Shown piece after piece: positions 23,701 to 35,449 of a stretch of 64,000 nt of DNA. The stretch is from the NCBI GenBank assembly GCA_036936605.1, contig JAUPFV010000004.1, forward strand, positions 296,216,009-296,280,008, written 5' to 3'. The notes beneath the pieces were generated by a model. It was not told the origin of the DNA. It was given only the letters and a program-made list of their open reading frames with translations, and searched no databases. The translations under genes and the position numbers were made by a program. Position 1 is the stretch's first letter; the number at the start of each line of letters is the position of its first letter. This DNA is from Limnanthes douglasii subsp. nivea (taxonomy: Eukaryota; Streptophyta; Magnoliopsida; Brassicales; Limnanthaceae).

Positions 23701-24251
23701 ATAATGCATCCAATTCACAAACTTTCTTGCCACTGCAAACTCCCACACCTTGTATAAAGATCATAGACAACTGCATTTTCTCTCATTCACCCTCTATTGC
23801 AATTAGTGGTGTCTTTGGAGATTGTTTGTCGCTAAACATAGGAACTGCTTCTTCAGCTTTCACCTGTATATTTTAGCTTATACCAACTATAGAGCTACAC
23901 TTTGTTGTCTGAGAAGAATTTGTATAATCCATCAAACACTCTGGAACATCAAACTCGTGTTTTGTGTTTTTTTAAAAGATATGAGTCTTTTTCAGAAATA
24001 GCATGTATTTGGATACCACACAAGTAGAATCTAAGTGAACATCAACTCTATTATTGATCCTGTTTATCATTTGGGTTAGGTTGATTTTTTTTATAAGGGT
24101 GGGTTATTGATTAGAACCGATTCAAATATGTTACTAATTAAGACGTAAGAAATTTAACAAATTATGTATTTAACATATAATTTCATATACAATCATCAAG
24201 TGTATGCATTTTATTTTATTTTTTTTACACGGGGTTTTCATTCAACGGTTT
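23701..24251. other. 3' flank of PAH copy 2
   Basis: Alignable with 7715-8590 with deletions. It ends at GGTTT (24247-24251), the left target duplication of element A. No gene is seen. Confidence 0.5.
24247..24251 (+). repeat. Target-site duplication of element A (GGTTT, left)
   Basis: The partner is at 45953-45957, directly outside the other LTR. Confidence 0.85.
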
Positions 24252-24669
24252 TGGTGTGGTTTATTTTCGTTTGAGGGTAAATTTGTAATTTATATTTAGA
24301 GTTTTGTGGAGTTTTGTGAGTATTTAATGTTTGGGTAGAGTGTAGAGGAAGAATTAAGGAGCCTGGTTGTATTTAATTTTCATTACCCCATTTAATGTTG
24401 GTGGTTGGGTATTTATACCCTTATATTTGGGCCACATGGGCTTTCGGATCGTGTTTAATGGACTCGGGTCGAGTTTAAGGGCCCATTAGTTCTAAGTAGG
24501 GGAGCAGGCAGCTTAGTCAAGAAGTGATTAGGTTTTAAGTACTTTTGTTATGTTCGAACAGTTCAATTGATGATGGTGTCCGAACCGACCCTGTCCAGTC
24601 AGGTGGACATTGTCCGAATTGACCTTGTCCGGTTCCCACAAAATGTGTTGACAGAATCCGGACTCATCA
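24252..24669 (-). repeat. 3' LTR of element A
   Basis: The 418-bp block ends in TGGTGTGG and CTCATCA (plus view). The adjoining bases read AAAAAAGGGGCTAC on the minus strand, a clean polypurine tract. Confidence 0.85.
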
Positions 24670-25000
24670 GTAGCCCCTTTTTTAGGTAGTGTTCAAAAAA
24701 CCTTTGGCAAGCCCTAAAAAACAGTCTGTTCTCGATGACAGCTACATCCGGACAGATCATTCGAACTGTGTTATAACTTGATCTAGACTGAAAAAAGTTC
24801 TTGAAACTTAACGGTTTCTTTTCAGAGTTCGTGGGACACGTGTCTCTCTCTGGTTCGTTACTTCAGCCGTGTTTTCACCAAGAATTTTGCTCCCACGTTA
24901 TCTGAAAAGCAACCTCTTCATTTAATGAAGATGAGATCAGCGTCGTTCCCTAATCATTGCAAATCCTTTCGAATTCTCCTAGGTATCAAAGTGTGTTTAC

Positions 25001-25008
25001 TATAAATT
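25001..25008 (+). promoter_or_regulatory. TATA box of the antisense ORF in A
   Basis: TATAAATT lies about 100 bases before the ATG at 25108. The equivalent box occurs in C (57452-57459, minus) and N (35327-35334), so it looks like a kept promoter element. Transcription has not been shown. Confidence 0.55.
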
Positions 25009-25107
25009 AATCACCTCTACACTGTTTTACCATCATCTTCACATTTACTTTGCCAAATTTCAGAGCTTTCCTCTCAAACACAAATTCTTATTTTTGGTTG
25101 TGAGTTT

Positions 25108-27208
25108 ATGTTCACAGCTAGGAACACTTTAATTAAAGGCTGGTGGCTTAATCTATCAGAGCTAGAAAAGGCACAAAAAATTGAACGGGAAAGGCGCATT
25201 GTTGCAAGCCTACCTACTTCCCCTATCGACAAACCAGTAACCTCAAACACAGAGCCTGACCAGGGCTCCTCCTCAACTAGAAGTGTTAAACCGATGAGAT
25301 TGTTTCAAACCAACCTTTCTCCCATTGTTTCAGGCTCATCGGTTCAAGAATCAGAGCCCACTGTTGAACCAGGGCAAGCAGTTACCAGCTTCAAAAAGCC
25401 TTCCCCATTTATCGCCATGGGGTCAGATGCACATGTCTCTCCCAACAAATTAGTCGATCGAAGAAGAGGTCGCCTGGTAAAAGGGCAGGCTAAAAAAGGT
25501 ACACCTTCCAAGTTAGAGGTTAAGGACAGTGACAAAGGGTCAGAGGCACCCATGAAAATACCTAAGGACAGGCTATCCGGACCGGAGGCCACTAGCTCAA
25601 GCCTCCGAAGAGAAACCACCACATCTGAGCCCCAGCCGGAGGCCAGAGTCCAGGAAAGCATTGAAGTTCAACAGTCCGGAGGTCAGACTGAACCAACTTC
25701 TAACTCCCCCCTCCCAAAAACAACTGAAAACCCCTCCTCGGTAATGGAGGAAGCAATGGAGGATTCTATCGAAGAGGCTCTGTTCGAGTCCGAACCCTCC
25801 GGACAAACTAGTGATGCTGTTGCTGCCAAGTAAGATAAAGGCAAAGATAAACTATGCCTTAGGCACCTAGATCTACCAGAAATCCTTGAAGGAAAAGTAG
25901 GACCTTGTTTCCACAAGGTTAGTGTTAAATATCTTCTTGCGTTACAAAAAATTTCTTATGCTTTCATCCATACAGCCGAGTTGGGCCGGATGCGTACAAA
26001 GTGGGGGATTCCGGAGAACGTGAAAATAAGAATCCCCATAGACCCTGAAACCCTAATGGACTGCAAGCTTAGTGAAATAGTTATATTCACTAAGATTTTT
26101 AACTGGGGGCTAAGGTTTCCCTTAGATCCGGAGATAGTTAGATATTTCCACCTCATCAAGCTTTGCCCTAGTCAACTGAGCCCCAACGCCTGGTACACTC
26201 TTATAGCCTGCATCATGGCCTCCAGGCTCTCCAGAATTCCTTTACCAATGGAGGAATTCGCAGCTGTTGCCAGCCTCTGTAGAAACCACCACATTCCCTT
26301 CTATGACTTTAACATGGGTGATAATTATAAAGCAGTGGATGACCTGCTTGAGTCAGAGAGAAATTGGAGGACTCAATTCTTGTTCGTGAGTGGCGCTTGG
26401 GAGAATGGGAGGAAGATCAAAACTGTAGTCAACCTGAGTCTCCTCACCAGCAGATGGCGAAGTGATCGTAAAAATCCCACCTTACACTCATTTTTATTTT
26501 TATCAAATTTGTTTAACTGACTGGTCTTGTCTCTTTTCTTGACAGAGCTGCCCAAAGAGTTCAACGATTATTTAAAGGTCGGGCAGACCACTTATACCAA
26601 AATCAACACTTGGGCTGCTGAAAAGTGGGGAAACCGTTTTCATGACGCCTTTACCGGAGGCAATCTCGCAAGGTCCCGTCTCTGGAACACTACTGGTCGG
26701 AGAGACTTGACCTGGGAGGAACTTACCACTCCACCCCCTCCGGATGTAGTCCTTAAGAGAAAACATGCACCGGACGGGTCACTGTATTTTCCAGGTCGAG
26801 CCAAGGCCCCAAGTAAAATAAAAGGCAAAAAAGGGAAAGGCAAGAAGAGTGTGGTTGAGGCTAACCTTGCCGAAGCGGAGAAAACTGCTCTAATAAATCA
26901 AGAGGGGCCAGTTCCAAGTTAGATTGATGCTGCTCTACTAGAAGTAGTAGAGCATGAGAGTGCTAGGGAAGAGGCAGGATCTCCAAAACCCCCAAGGGTT
27001 CCTAAGAGAGACTGGAAACGGGGAGCAGAAAGCAAGGAGAGGGAGGCCAAGAAGAAAAAGACCTCCAGGGGTGATGAACTTTCTCTCCGGCCTTCAGAGC
27101 CCTTCCCTCATGTTGACCCTACTAATTCAACAAGAGCATAAGAGATCCCTGATGACTTTCAAACGGATGAGGTTGGAGGAGGAGACATTAGCATCGATGG
27201 TGTTGATA
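25108..27208 (+). pseudogene. Antisense ORF of element A (Transposase_28-like), truncated
   Basis: The ORF runs opposite to A's gag-pol. Exon 1 (25108-26467) starts MFTARNTLIKG and ends after a domain with FNWGLRFPLDPEIVRYFHL and CPSQLSPNAWYTL. This resembles the 'putative gypsy type transposon' family (PF04195) found in plant elements. A 78-base GT-AG intron (26468-26545, phase consistent) leads to exon 2, which opens LPKEFNDYLK and becomes lysine-rich. Three stops break it: TAA 25831, TAG 26920 and TAA near 27138. Element B cuts it at 27208. The function is unknown. Confidence 0.75.
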
Positions 27209-27617
27209 TTGATGAGTCCAAAAACTGCTTCATCTCCGGACAGGGACAGATCGGACCAAGGACATCTGACCGGACAGAATACTTCGAACACTTAGCCCAT
27301 TGGACTGTTCGAACTATGACAAAAGTACTAAAAAACCTAAACACTTCTTGACTAAGCTGCTTGCTCTCCTATTCAGAGCTCATGGATCTTTAAATATGAC
27401 CCGGGTCCATTAAACATGACCCGGAAAACCCATAAAGCCCAGATGCATGGGTATAAATACCCAACCACCTGCATTAAATATGGGTACTGAAAATTAACTA
27501 CAACGAGGCAGCTTAATTCTCCCTCTACTCTCTACTCAAAATATAAAATACCCATAAACTTCCACAAAACTCTGAACAAATTACCCAATTACCCTCAGAC
27601 ATAAATTAACCACACCA
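27209..27617 (+). repeat. 5' LTR of element B
   Basis: The 409-bp block runs from TGATGAGTCC to CACACCA and is the same family as the A and C LTRs. It includes the TATAAATA box within GGGTATAAATACCC near 27450. Confidence 0.85.
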
Positions 27618-27640
27618 AATTGGCGACCATAGTGGGAGCG
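27618..27640 (+). other. Primer-binding site of element B
   Basis: AATTGGCGACCATAGTGGG follows the LTR directly. The first bases would pair with a tRNA ending GGTCGCCA; which tRNA this is was not determined. Confidence 0.6.
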
Positions 27641-27690
27641 CGAAGGTGCCTGAATCGAGCATTCAAAACCAACAAAAAAAGTCAGTCTGA

Positions 27691-29475
27691 ATGAATCCGG
27701 ACGCCCGGAAGTGCCACCAGCCTTACTTGAAGTGGTGGGTGAAAACGATGAATACACCATCGAGGAGAGCGATAGGCTAAAAGGTGAGATATCTGAGGGC
27801 TGAAAAGGCTAGGATGGGTATTAAAGAAAAATCGAAAGCATCAATTGCTCATCATACCGATAACCCTAGAGAGCATGAGCCTTCAAAGACTCATATAAGC
27901 ACCAAAAAGACTCATGCTAGCTCTAAAAAGTCTCACCGGTCTAAGCCAGTGGAGAGTTCTGACTCAAGCTCAGAGTCTTCTGATAGCTCTTCGGATGATG
28001 AGGAAGTTGAAGAATCCTTATCCTCTAGCAGCGATGAGGGTCGAACTAAAAAGAAGCAAAAGCAGATAAAAAAATATTCGAGAAAAAAGGATAGACATGG
28101 AAAGATGAAGAAGAATATCGGCAAAGGGTCATCTCACAGCCGGAGGCATGTAGACCGGATGCTGATGGATCCTTTCGCTTTCCACGATGAGCCAGGTATC
28201 TTCGCAACTCCCAATGAGGATACTGTGTTCAGTCGTGGCAGAAATTGGAGGCAATCTCCATTATCTTCCAAAATTCTGTCCGGAAACCTCCCTAAGAGGT
28301 TTGACAGCACCAAAATGGAGAAGTACGATGGCAGTACTGATCCGGACAACCATTTGGAACAATTTAAAAACTTCATGATGAACTTTGATGACGATGATAA
28401 GCTACTTTGCAGAGAATTCCCCAATCATTTACGGGGAGTGCTCTAAAATGGTATAACAACCTACCACAAGGCTGTATCAAGAATTTCGATACTTTTTGGG
28501 TGGCCTTTCGAAGGCAGTTCGTTGGGAGTAAAGAGCTAAAGGGCAGTGGAGACACAATAATCCATTGTGCCCAGGAACCAAATGAATCCTTAAAAGAATA
28601 TATAAGTCGTTTTTTGAACACCAAGAATGGGTTGGCTAATTGCTTCGAACAAGTGGCAATAGCATCCTTAAGACAGGGCTTGAACCCTGGCTATTTGGCT
28701 GATTCAGTGACCAGAAAGAAGGCCATGACTTAGGGAGGGTTGTTGAATCAGGTTGGAAAGCAGATTAACATTAACAAAACAAAGAAAACGAGGGTGCACA
28801 GGCAGGTACGGTCTTCTACCCCGGTGGCACCAAACCCCAATCAGAATCAGTCCGGAAACAAGGTGAAGGAGACCGGACAGGGGCATGGCAGGGCTAAAGC
28901 TCAATCTCAGCCAGTTGCACCTGCTCAGAGTCAGAAATCCAGAAATAAAAGAGGGCCTTGGGTTCAACCGGAGTGGTTCGCAGAATTGAAAGAAAGTGTG
29001 GCCACCATTTATGATAAAACAAAGGAAGAGGTGCACTATAGAAGACCGGCCACACTACAATCCCCTAGAGAACACCGTAATAACTCTTTCTGCCAGTATC
29101 ACAATGATACTGGCCATACTACCGATGATTGTATAGCTTTAAAACAAGAAGTTCAGAACTTGATTGAGAGGGGAAAGCTAGGGGCTTACGTTAAAAGAAG
29201 AGGAGGTAATATTCCTGACAATACTCACCGGGTTGGTCCAAGTAATGCTGCTGGAGGGAGCCATTGTTATAATTGAAAGATTTGATGTGGAATCTGAATA
29301 CTTGGATCCTGATCCAACTCGAAATAGAGTGGGTATCATTGAGGAATATTCAAGAACAGTCTCCAGACTCATTGAGTTTTTTGAGTCACTTACAATTTTC
29401 GGAGGGGATACTATGACAGCTCCTACTGCTTCTTCGAGGAAGAGGCATGTTCATACTTTGGCTACATAGCTGGAA
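27691..29475 (+). pseudogene. gag of element B
   Basis: A start codon (ATGAATCCGGACG) conserved in A, B and C is at 27691. A serine/acidic low-complexity region follows (about 27950-28040), then a lysine-rich part. The Retrotrans_gag core (ALKWYNNLPQGCIKNFD) is near 28440-28490, and a zinc knuckle of the form C-x2-H-x4-H-x4-C (CQYHNDTGHTTDDC) is near 29090-29135. The linker before protease ends FESLTIFGGDTM. A frameshift near 28425 and several stops (for example 28731, 29274, 29467) break it. gag builds the virus-like particle in the cytoplasm. Confidence 0.8.
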
Positions 29476-29481
29476 GGAGGC

Positions 29482-30022
29482 ATGACTTCATATAAATCAA
29501 AAATCCCATTCCCCTTCATTGTTTTTGATGAAGATGATTTAAGAGATATAGGTGGCCCTCATGAGGATGTTGTTGTCATAGGAGCATCTATTGGGGGCAA
29601 TGACATAAGACAAATTTTGGTGGATACTGGAAGCTCAGCCAATATCCTTTTCTTAACCACATACAAGAGAATGAAAAATCCAGGTGTAATTCAGAGTTCG
29701 GACATATCAATTGTAGGCTTTACTGGCAGCTCAGCAGATGTGATCGGGGAGTTCGAAGAGGAAGTTCTATTGGGCAAAGGCCCTTTCAAGAAGATGGTCA
29801 GGATACTTTTTATTGTGGTAGATTGTCCCACCTGCTATAATGCTATTTTAGGGAGGTCTTGGCTCTCTAGGATGCATGCGGTGGCTTCAACACCAATGTT
29901 TGAAATATGCTGTTCAGGGACAGGTAGGAGTTGTCCGGAGCAGTCAAAAGGTTGCAAGAGAATGTTATGCTACGGCCCTGGCCCCCCGGACGTTGGGGGC
30001 AGTTCGCATCAACGAGCAATAG
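29482..30022 (+). pseudogene. Aspartic protease of element B, truncated element
   Basis: The active-site phrase ILVDTGSSANILF is at about 29614-29655, followed by the second conserved ILGRSWLSRM near 29845-29875. This enzyme cuts the gag-pol polyprotein. A small deletion near 29890 shifts the frame. In the original frame the segment ends at TAG 30020-30022, the stop seen at the same place in A, C and D. B loses all further polymerase sequence at 30068. Confidence 0.75.
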
Positions 30023-30063
30023 CAATTTGAGGGGCTTTCTGGGGGTGAGGGTGAAATTGATGA

Positions 30064-30068
30064 CCCCA
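30064..30068. other. Deletion junction between B and A with CCCCA microhomology
   Basis: To the left, B reads GAAATTGATGACCCCA as in element C. To the right, A's integrase reads in reverse from CCCCATCGATC. Both parents supply CCCCA. Confidence 0.7.
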
Positions 30069-32415
30069 TCGATCAAAGGGTATAGGCTCAGAAATTGACT
30101 CTAAAGGGATGGCTGGGATATGTATTTCATTGCTATATCTTTGGCATGGGTCACACCTCCTGACCAGCTCCTTAGCATCTTGCATTATAGAGGGCCAATA
30201 ATAACATGCCAATAAAACTCTCCTTGTTAGAGCCCTGAATCCACAGTGAGCTGATCCTTCACCATCATGTAATTCGGAGAGCGCTATTTGAGATTCATCA
30301 ACCCCCAAACACCGTAAAAGAGGTTTACTGTAAGACTTCTTATAAAGAACATCTCTTAGTATGATAAAACCACGAGCTTCGTACTTCACTTTTCTTGCTA
30401 TTGACTTATCAGGAGGCAAGATGCCGTTGGAGAGATATTGAAGGAGAGGAAACCTCCAATCATGGGGCTGTCCCATCTGTATATCGAAGCTTTCTTCCTC
30501 CTTACCCACATTGAGTTGAATGAAACGGCACTCCAGCACATGGATCCAAGGGTATGATTCAGTATAGGCTATGGTTGCCAAGGAGTCTGCTACTCCAACA
30601 CTTTTGAACTTAAGTGCCACATCTTTGAAAAGAAGTAAGTATTTTATTAGCTGCTCCTTTTTGGCTTCGGATTGACCTTGTGCATGATGGATAAGAAGCT
30701 GAGAATCACTCATCAACTTGACCCTTTTGGCCCCACAAATATGAGCTAACTTTAAACCAGCTATAGCAGCTTCATATTCGGACTCATTGTTAGAATCCCT
30801 AAAAGCAAGACATATAGCTTGGTACATTTTATCACCATATAGAGAGGTCAAGCATACCCCTCACCACATCCCATAGTACTTGACCCACCATCCGTCCGGA
30901 TAACCCAGACCTTTTTATCTTTCATCTCAGTTGTTTGCTCCGTATCCCTATCTGAGTGGAATTCAACTAAGAAATCAGCCACAACTTGGGCTTTGATTGC
31001 TGTTCGAGGAGCAAAATCAATATCGAAGTCCCCAGCTCCACCGACCACTTAGTCATTCTACTCAAAATATCAGCCTTTTGTAACACGTTTTTCAGGGGAT
31101 AGGATGTCCGGACAATAATAGGATGAGCCTGAAAATAAGGCCTCATCTTTCTAGCAGCAATTACCATGGCTAGTGCTAACTTTTCCAGCTTCAGATAACG
31201 TTTTTTTCTGCATCTATCAAGCTCTTGCTGATATAATACACTGTACGGGGATAATTATCCACCTCTCTTACCAACACAGGACTTATGGCACAACTGGAAA
31301 CTGCCAAGTATACGAAGAGCGTCTCTCCATCAACAGGTTTAAATAAAGTCTTGGGGGTGGACAAATGTTTTTTAACCTCATTGAAGGCTTCATCGCATTG
31401 TGAGGTCTAGTCAAATCCCTTTGCACCTTTTAAAGTTTGAATAAACGGGGCACACATGTCCGAAGACCTTGAAATGAACCGATTTAACGCAGCCAACCTC
31501 CTAGTCAATCTTTGTACTTCTTTAATATTTCAAGGAGGCTCCATTTGGAACAAAGCATTAAGTTGTTAAAAACAATGCTCCGAACACACACTTTTCTGGA
31601 TTTAGTTTCAAATTCACTTTTACTAAGTTAGTAAAAGTTTCTTGGAGGTCTGGCAAGTGTATCTCTTCGTCCACACTTTTAACCATCATATCATCGATGT
31701 ATACTTCCATATTTCTTCGAATTTGATCAGCAAAAAGTTTGTATACTAACCTCTGATAGGTAGCCCCAACATTTTTTAACCCAAATGACATCACGTTGTA
31801 ACAATGAAGGCCCCTATCAGTGAAAACGTAGTATGCTCCCGATCCTCCGGATCTACTTGAATCTCGTTATAACCGGAGAAGGAATCCATGAAAGATAATA
31901 GCTTATTCCCAGACGTTGAATCCACCAGCTGATCAATCCGGGGGGTAGGGTACAAATCCTTTGGGTAAGCCCTGTTGAGATCTGTGAAATCGATGCACAT
32001 GCACCACTTGCCATTTTTCTTTTTCACCAAGACCGGATTGACTGTCCATAATGGATACTGAGACTCCTTTATGTGCCCCATTTTAGTAAGCCTGTCGACC
32101 TCTTGAACGATGACATCATTGGAAAAAGCTCTTATTTTTTGTACCATAGGTGCTATGTCTCTTCGGATGGACAAGTGGTGTGATATAATATCTACTGGCA
32201 CCCCGGTTACATCAACATTGCACCAAGAAAAAACATGCTGATGGTCTTTTAAGAACTTCAACATTTTACCCTTCAGTTCGGATGCCATTTTGGACCTTAT
32301 CTTAACATTTTTGCCTCTTCCAAAGAATATATTTCGACTTCTTCAACCGGTATTAAAACTCCAGGGGTCTCTCTGGGGTTATCAATTTCACCCTCACCCC
32401 CAGAAAGCCCCTGAA
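30064..32415 (-). pseudogene. pol of element A: RT, dual RNase H region, integrase zinc finger
   Basis: Read leftwards from 32415. RT has the catalytic YIDDMM at about 31684-31701. RNase H has a TDGG phrase near 30885-30895, NNESEYEAA near 30770-30795 and SDSQLL near 30695-30715. The integrase zinc-binding part (ELHDGEGSAHCGF, CDPCQRYSNE) runs to about 30130. The DDE core is deleted at 30064. A one-base loss near 32305 and a deletion of about 70 bases near 31565 break the frame. These enzymes copy and insert the element. The second RNase H of the archaeal-like type is characteristic of the Tat lineage. Confidence 0.8.
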
Positions 32416-32419
32416 ACTG

Positions 32420-32422
32420 CTA
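32420..32422 (-). other. Pro/pol boundary stop in element A (TAG)
   Basis: On the minus strand the protease frame ends ...AVRINED then TAG CAG TTT. The downstream pol was in the same frame before a private one-base loss. Elements B, C and D have a stop at the same place. Confidence 0.75.
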
Positions 32423-33145
32423 ATCCTCATTGATACGAACTGCTCCCAACGTTCGAGGAGCCAGTGCTGTTGCATAACACTCTCTTGCAATCTTTTGGCT
32501 GCTCCGTATAACTCCCACTTGTCCTTGCACAACATATTTCAAACATTGGTAGACTATTGAGGCCATTGTATGCATCCTAGAGAGCCAAGACCTTCCTAGA
32601 ATAGCATTGTAACAAGTGGGACAATCCACCACGATAAACAGTATTCTAACCATCTTCTTAAAAGGGCCCTTGCCCAACAAAACTTCCTCTTCGAACTCCC
32701 CGGTCACATCTGATGAGCTTCCAGTGAAACCCACAATAGATCTGTTTGAACGCTGAATTACCGTAGGATTTTTCATCTTTTTGTAGGAAGTTAAAAAAAG
32801 GATATTAGCTGAACTCCCAGTATCCACCAAAATTCGTCTTAGGTCATTGCCCCCAATGGATGCTCCTATCACAACAGCATCTTCATGAGGACCGGCTATA
32901 TCCCTCAAGTCATCCTCATTGAACACAATGAAGGGAAATGGAATCTGTGATTAGTAGGAATTCATGCCTCCCTCGAGTTGGGTAGGTATTGTATCAACGT
33001 GCCTCTTCCTTGAAGAAGCAGTGGGTGCTATCATGGTATCCCCTCCGAAAATTGTGAGTGACTCAAAAAAGTTAATAAGCCCGGACACTGTTTTACAACG
33101 TTCCTCAATAGCACCCACTCTGTTTCGAGTTGGATCAGGGTCCAA
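32423..33145 (-). pseudogene. Protease and gag-pro linker of element A
   Basis: The active-site ILVDTGSSANILF is near 32795-32835 and ILGRSWLSRM near 32570-32605. A stop near 32951 separates the linker (MDPDPTRNRVGAIEE..FFESLTIFGGDTM) from protease. The rest of the domain is intact. Confidence 0.75.
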
Positions 33146-34593
33146 TTATTTTGATTCTACATCAAACCTCTCGACTATCACCATAGCTCCCTCTGGAGCG
33201 GATGTGCCTGCATTGATTGGACCATGCCGATAATCATTATCAGGCCTATTTCCTCCTCCTCTTTTAACATACGCTCCAAACTTTCCTCTTTCAATCAAAT
33301 TCTGGACTTCTTGCTTCAAAGCAATACAATCATTAGTGGTATGGCCAGTATCATTATAGTACTGACAGAAGAAATTGTTACGATGCTCCCTAGGGATTGT
33401 AGTGCAGCCGACCTTCTATAGTGTATTTCTTCCTTAGTTTTGTCATAAATGGTGGCTACACTTTCTTTTAACTCAGGAAACCACTCCGGTTGAACCCAAT
33501 GCCCTCTCTTATTTCTAGATTGTTGACTCTGGGCAGGCGCAGCTGGCTGAGACTGAGCTTTAGCTCTGTTATGACCCTGTCCGGCCTCCCTTGCCTTGTT
33601 CCCGGACTGATTTTGGTTGGGGTTTGGTGCAGCCGGGGCAGACCTCACCTGCCTGTGCACCCTAGTTTTCTTTGTTTCATCAACGTTAATATGATTCCCA
33701 ACCTGATTCAGTAGACCTCCCGAAGTCATGGCTTTTTTCCTGGTTACTGAATCAGCCAAATTTCCAAGGTTTAAGCCCTGCCTCAAAGATGCTATTGCTA
33801 CTTGCTCAAAGCAATCAGCCAACCCGTTTTGGTGTTTACAAAACGACTTATGTATTCTTTTAGTGATTCATTCGGCTCTTGGGCACAATTGATAATTTTG
33901 TCCCCATTGCCCTTTAACTCCTTACTTCCAACAAACTGTCTCCGGAAGGCCACCCAAAAGGTATCGAAATTTCGGATGCACCCCTGTGGTAGGCTGTTAT
34001 ACCACTTCAGAGCACTCCCCGTAAAGGATTGGGAGAATGCTCTACAAAACAAATTGTCGTCGTCATCGAATTTGTGATGCACCCCTGTTCCAAGTGGTAG
34101 TCCGGATCTTTACTGCCATCGTATTTCTCCATTTTCGTGCTATCAAACCTCTTAGGGAGGTTTCCGGATAGGATCTTAGAAGACAATGGAGATTGTCTCC
34201 AATTCCGGCCACGGCTGAAAACGGTATCCTCATTGGGAGTTGCAAAGATACCTGGTTCATCATGGAAGGCAAAAGGATCCACCAGCATCCGGTCTACGTG
34301 TCTCCGGTTATGAGATGATCCTTTGCCTATATTCATCTTTAACTTCCCATGTGTATCCCTTTTTCTTGAATACTTTTTAATCAACTTTTGTTTCTTTTTA
34401 GATCGACCCTCATCGCTGCTGGAGGACAAGGATTCTTCAACTCCATCTTCGTCTGAGGAGCTATTGGAAGACTCTGAGTCTGAATCAGAGCTCTCCACTG
34501 GCTTGGACCGGTGACACATTTTGGAGCTAGCATGATTTTTCTTTGTACTCACATGGGTCTTCGAAGGCTCATGCTCTCTAGGGTTGTCAGTAT
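33146..34593 (-). pseudogene. gag of element A, main part
   Basis: It continues leftwards from the N insertion point. The serine/acidic tract is near 34420-34510, ALKWYNSLPQGCIRNFD near 33965-34010 and NESLKEYISRF near 33845-33880. The zinc knuckle has lost clarity near 33325-33375. Frame changes occur near 34080 and 33820. Its N-terminal codons lie at 45289-45463 on the far side of N. Confidence 0.75.
34589..34593 (+). repeat. Target-site duplication of element N (AGTAT, left)
   Basis: The partner is at 45289-45293. The pair splits an AHHTDN-coding stretch of A's gag. Confidence 0.9.
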
Positions 34594-34923
34594 TGATGAG
34601 TGAATAATTGATTAGGGAATATATTTAGGATCTTTGCACTAGATGTGTCTAGAGAGAGAAAGTGTAGAGAGATAAAGTAAATCCAGAGAAAATATTATTC
34701 AATGCCCTTTTTTAGGCAAGTGGGTCACCCTTTTATACTAAAATAAGGAGGACCCATTTAAGCTCTTAGTGGGCCGCTCACCACATATCAATGAGGCCCC
34801 TCTACTATTTTTATCTTTACACATTAGTCCCTGATTGACTTTGCATGCCCTTTAATTACATCTAATATTTATTCATTATGTTTTTACCCCTCTAATCGAG
34901 ATCGGCGAATTCCGCCCTTATCA
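34594..34923 (-). repeat. 3' LTR of element N
   Basis: The 330-bp block runs from TGATGAGTG to CCTTATCA (plus view). A TATA box (TATAAAA on minus) lies at 34733-34739. The bases just inside read ACTGGGGGGCTAC on the minus strand, the polypurine tract. Confidence 0.9.
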
Positions 34924-35449
34924 GTAGCCCCCCCAGTCTTCGGGAGCTTTTGCGAGCGGAGACTTGTAAAAAGGCCATCGCCACCCGTCCGATCCCTTAT
35001 CTAGCTTTGGGCCTCGTAAGTTCTGACTGCTCGATGCCCGAAGTCTCCTCACCGGCAACACTCCCGCGCCTCCTACTTCTGTTCTGCTGAGATTTTCATC
35101 CCGGGCTTCTTGTGATGGGCCTATCCTTCTTTCCGCTTTCGGTGTTACCGACCCACAGTGTTGATGGGTTTGTGATGAGTTGCTTATGTCATCCCGTGTC
35201 AGTCGGTGGTCGACACGCGTCTTGGGCTAACAGGTCACCCTTCTGTCAGACTAGGCTCCTAGTGAGACTCTTCACCTTCCCCCTGTCTTTTCGTCGATTG
35301 GTATCCCTCGATCTTTCAATCCAGCCTATAAATACCCCAGAGTTCTTGGTGTCTCTCAGAGGCATTTTAGAGAGAGAAAACGTTGTCCGACCATTTCTAG
35401 AGAGAGAGAGAACTTGTTCGACCCTAATTCGTTCTGGTACGTTCGTTGC
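34924..35449 (+). promoter_or_regulatory. N 3' internal region: polypurine tract and antisense promoter
   Basis: The tract occupies about 34924-34937. A TATAAATA box at 35327-35334 on the plus strand stands 116-123 bases before the ATG of the antisense ORF. GA-rich (GAGAGA) leader sequence follows. This matches the layout in A and C. Confidence 0.6.

Larger units (their letters stand above)
19774..24251 (+). repeat. Segmental duplication, copy II, left part
   Basis: Direct copy of 3643 to about 8590. It is continued at 45953-46910 beyond element A, which broke it at a GGTTT inside the minisatellite. Confidence 0.75.
27209..30068 (+). mobile_element. Element B: 5' part of a sister element inserted in A
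   Basis: It begins with a complete 5' LTR (27209-27617), then PBS, gag and protease in plus orientation. It stops at 30064-30068, where A's integrase follows in reverse orientation. GATAT (27204-27208) would be its target duplication, but the right end is gone. The junction carries CCCCA, present in both parental sequences, so a deletion through short homology is the simplest history. Confidence 0.8.

Noticed and set aside
24252..30068. A single palindromic element formed by self-integration
   Set aside because: B has its own complete 5' LTR, its gag differs from A's at many sites, and A's antisense ORF is interrupted exactly at B's LTR start.
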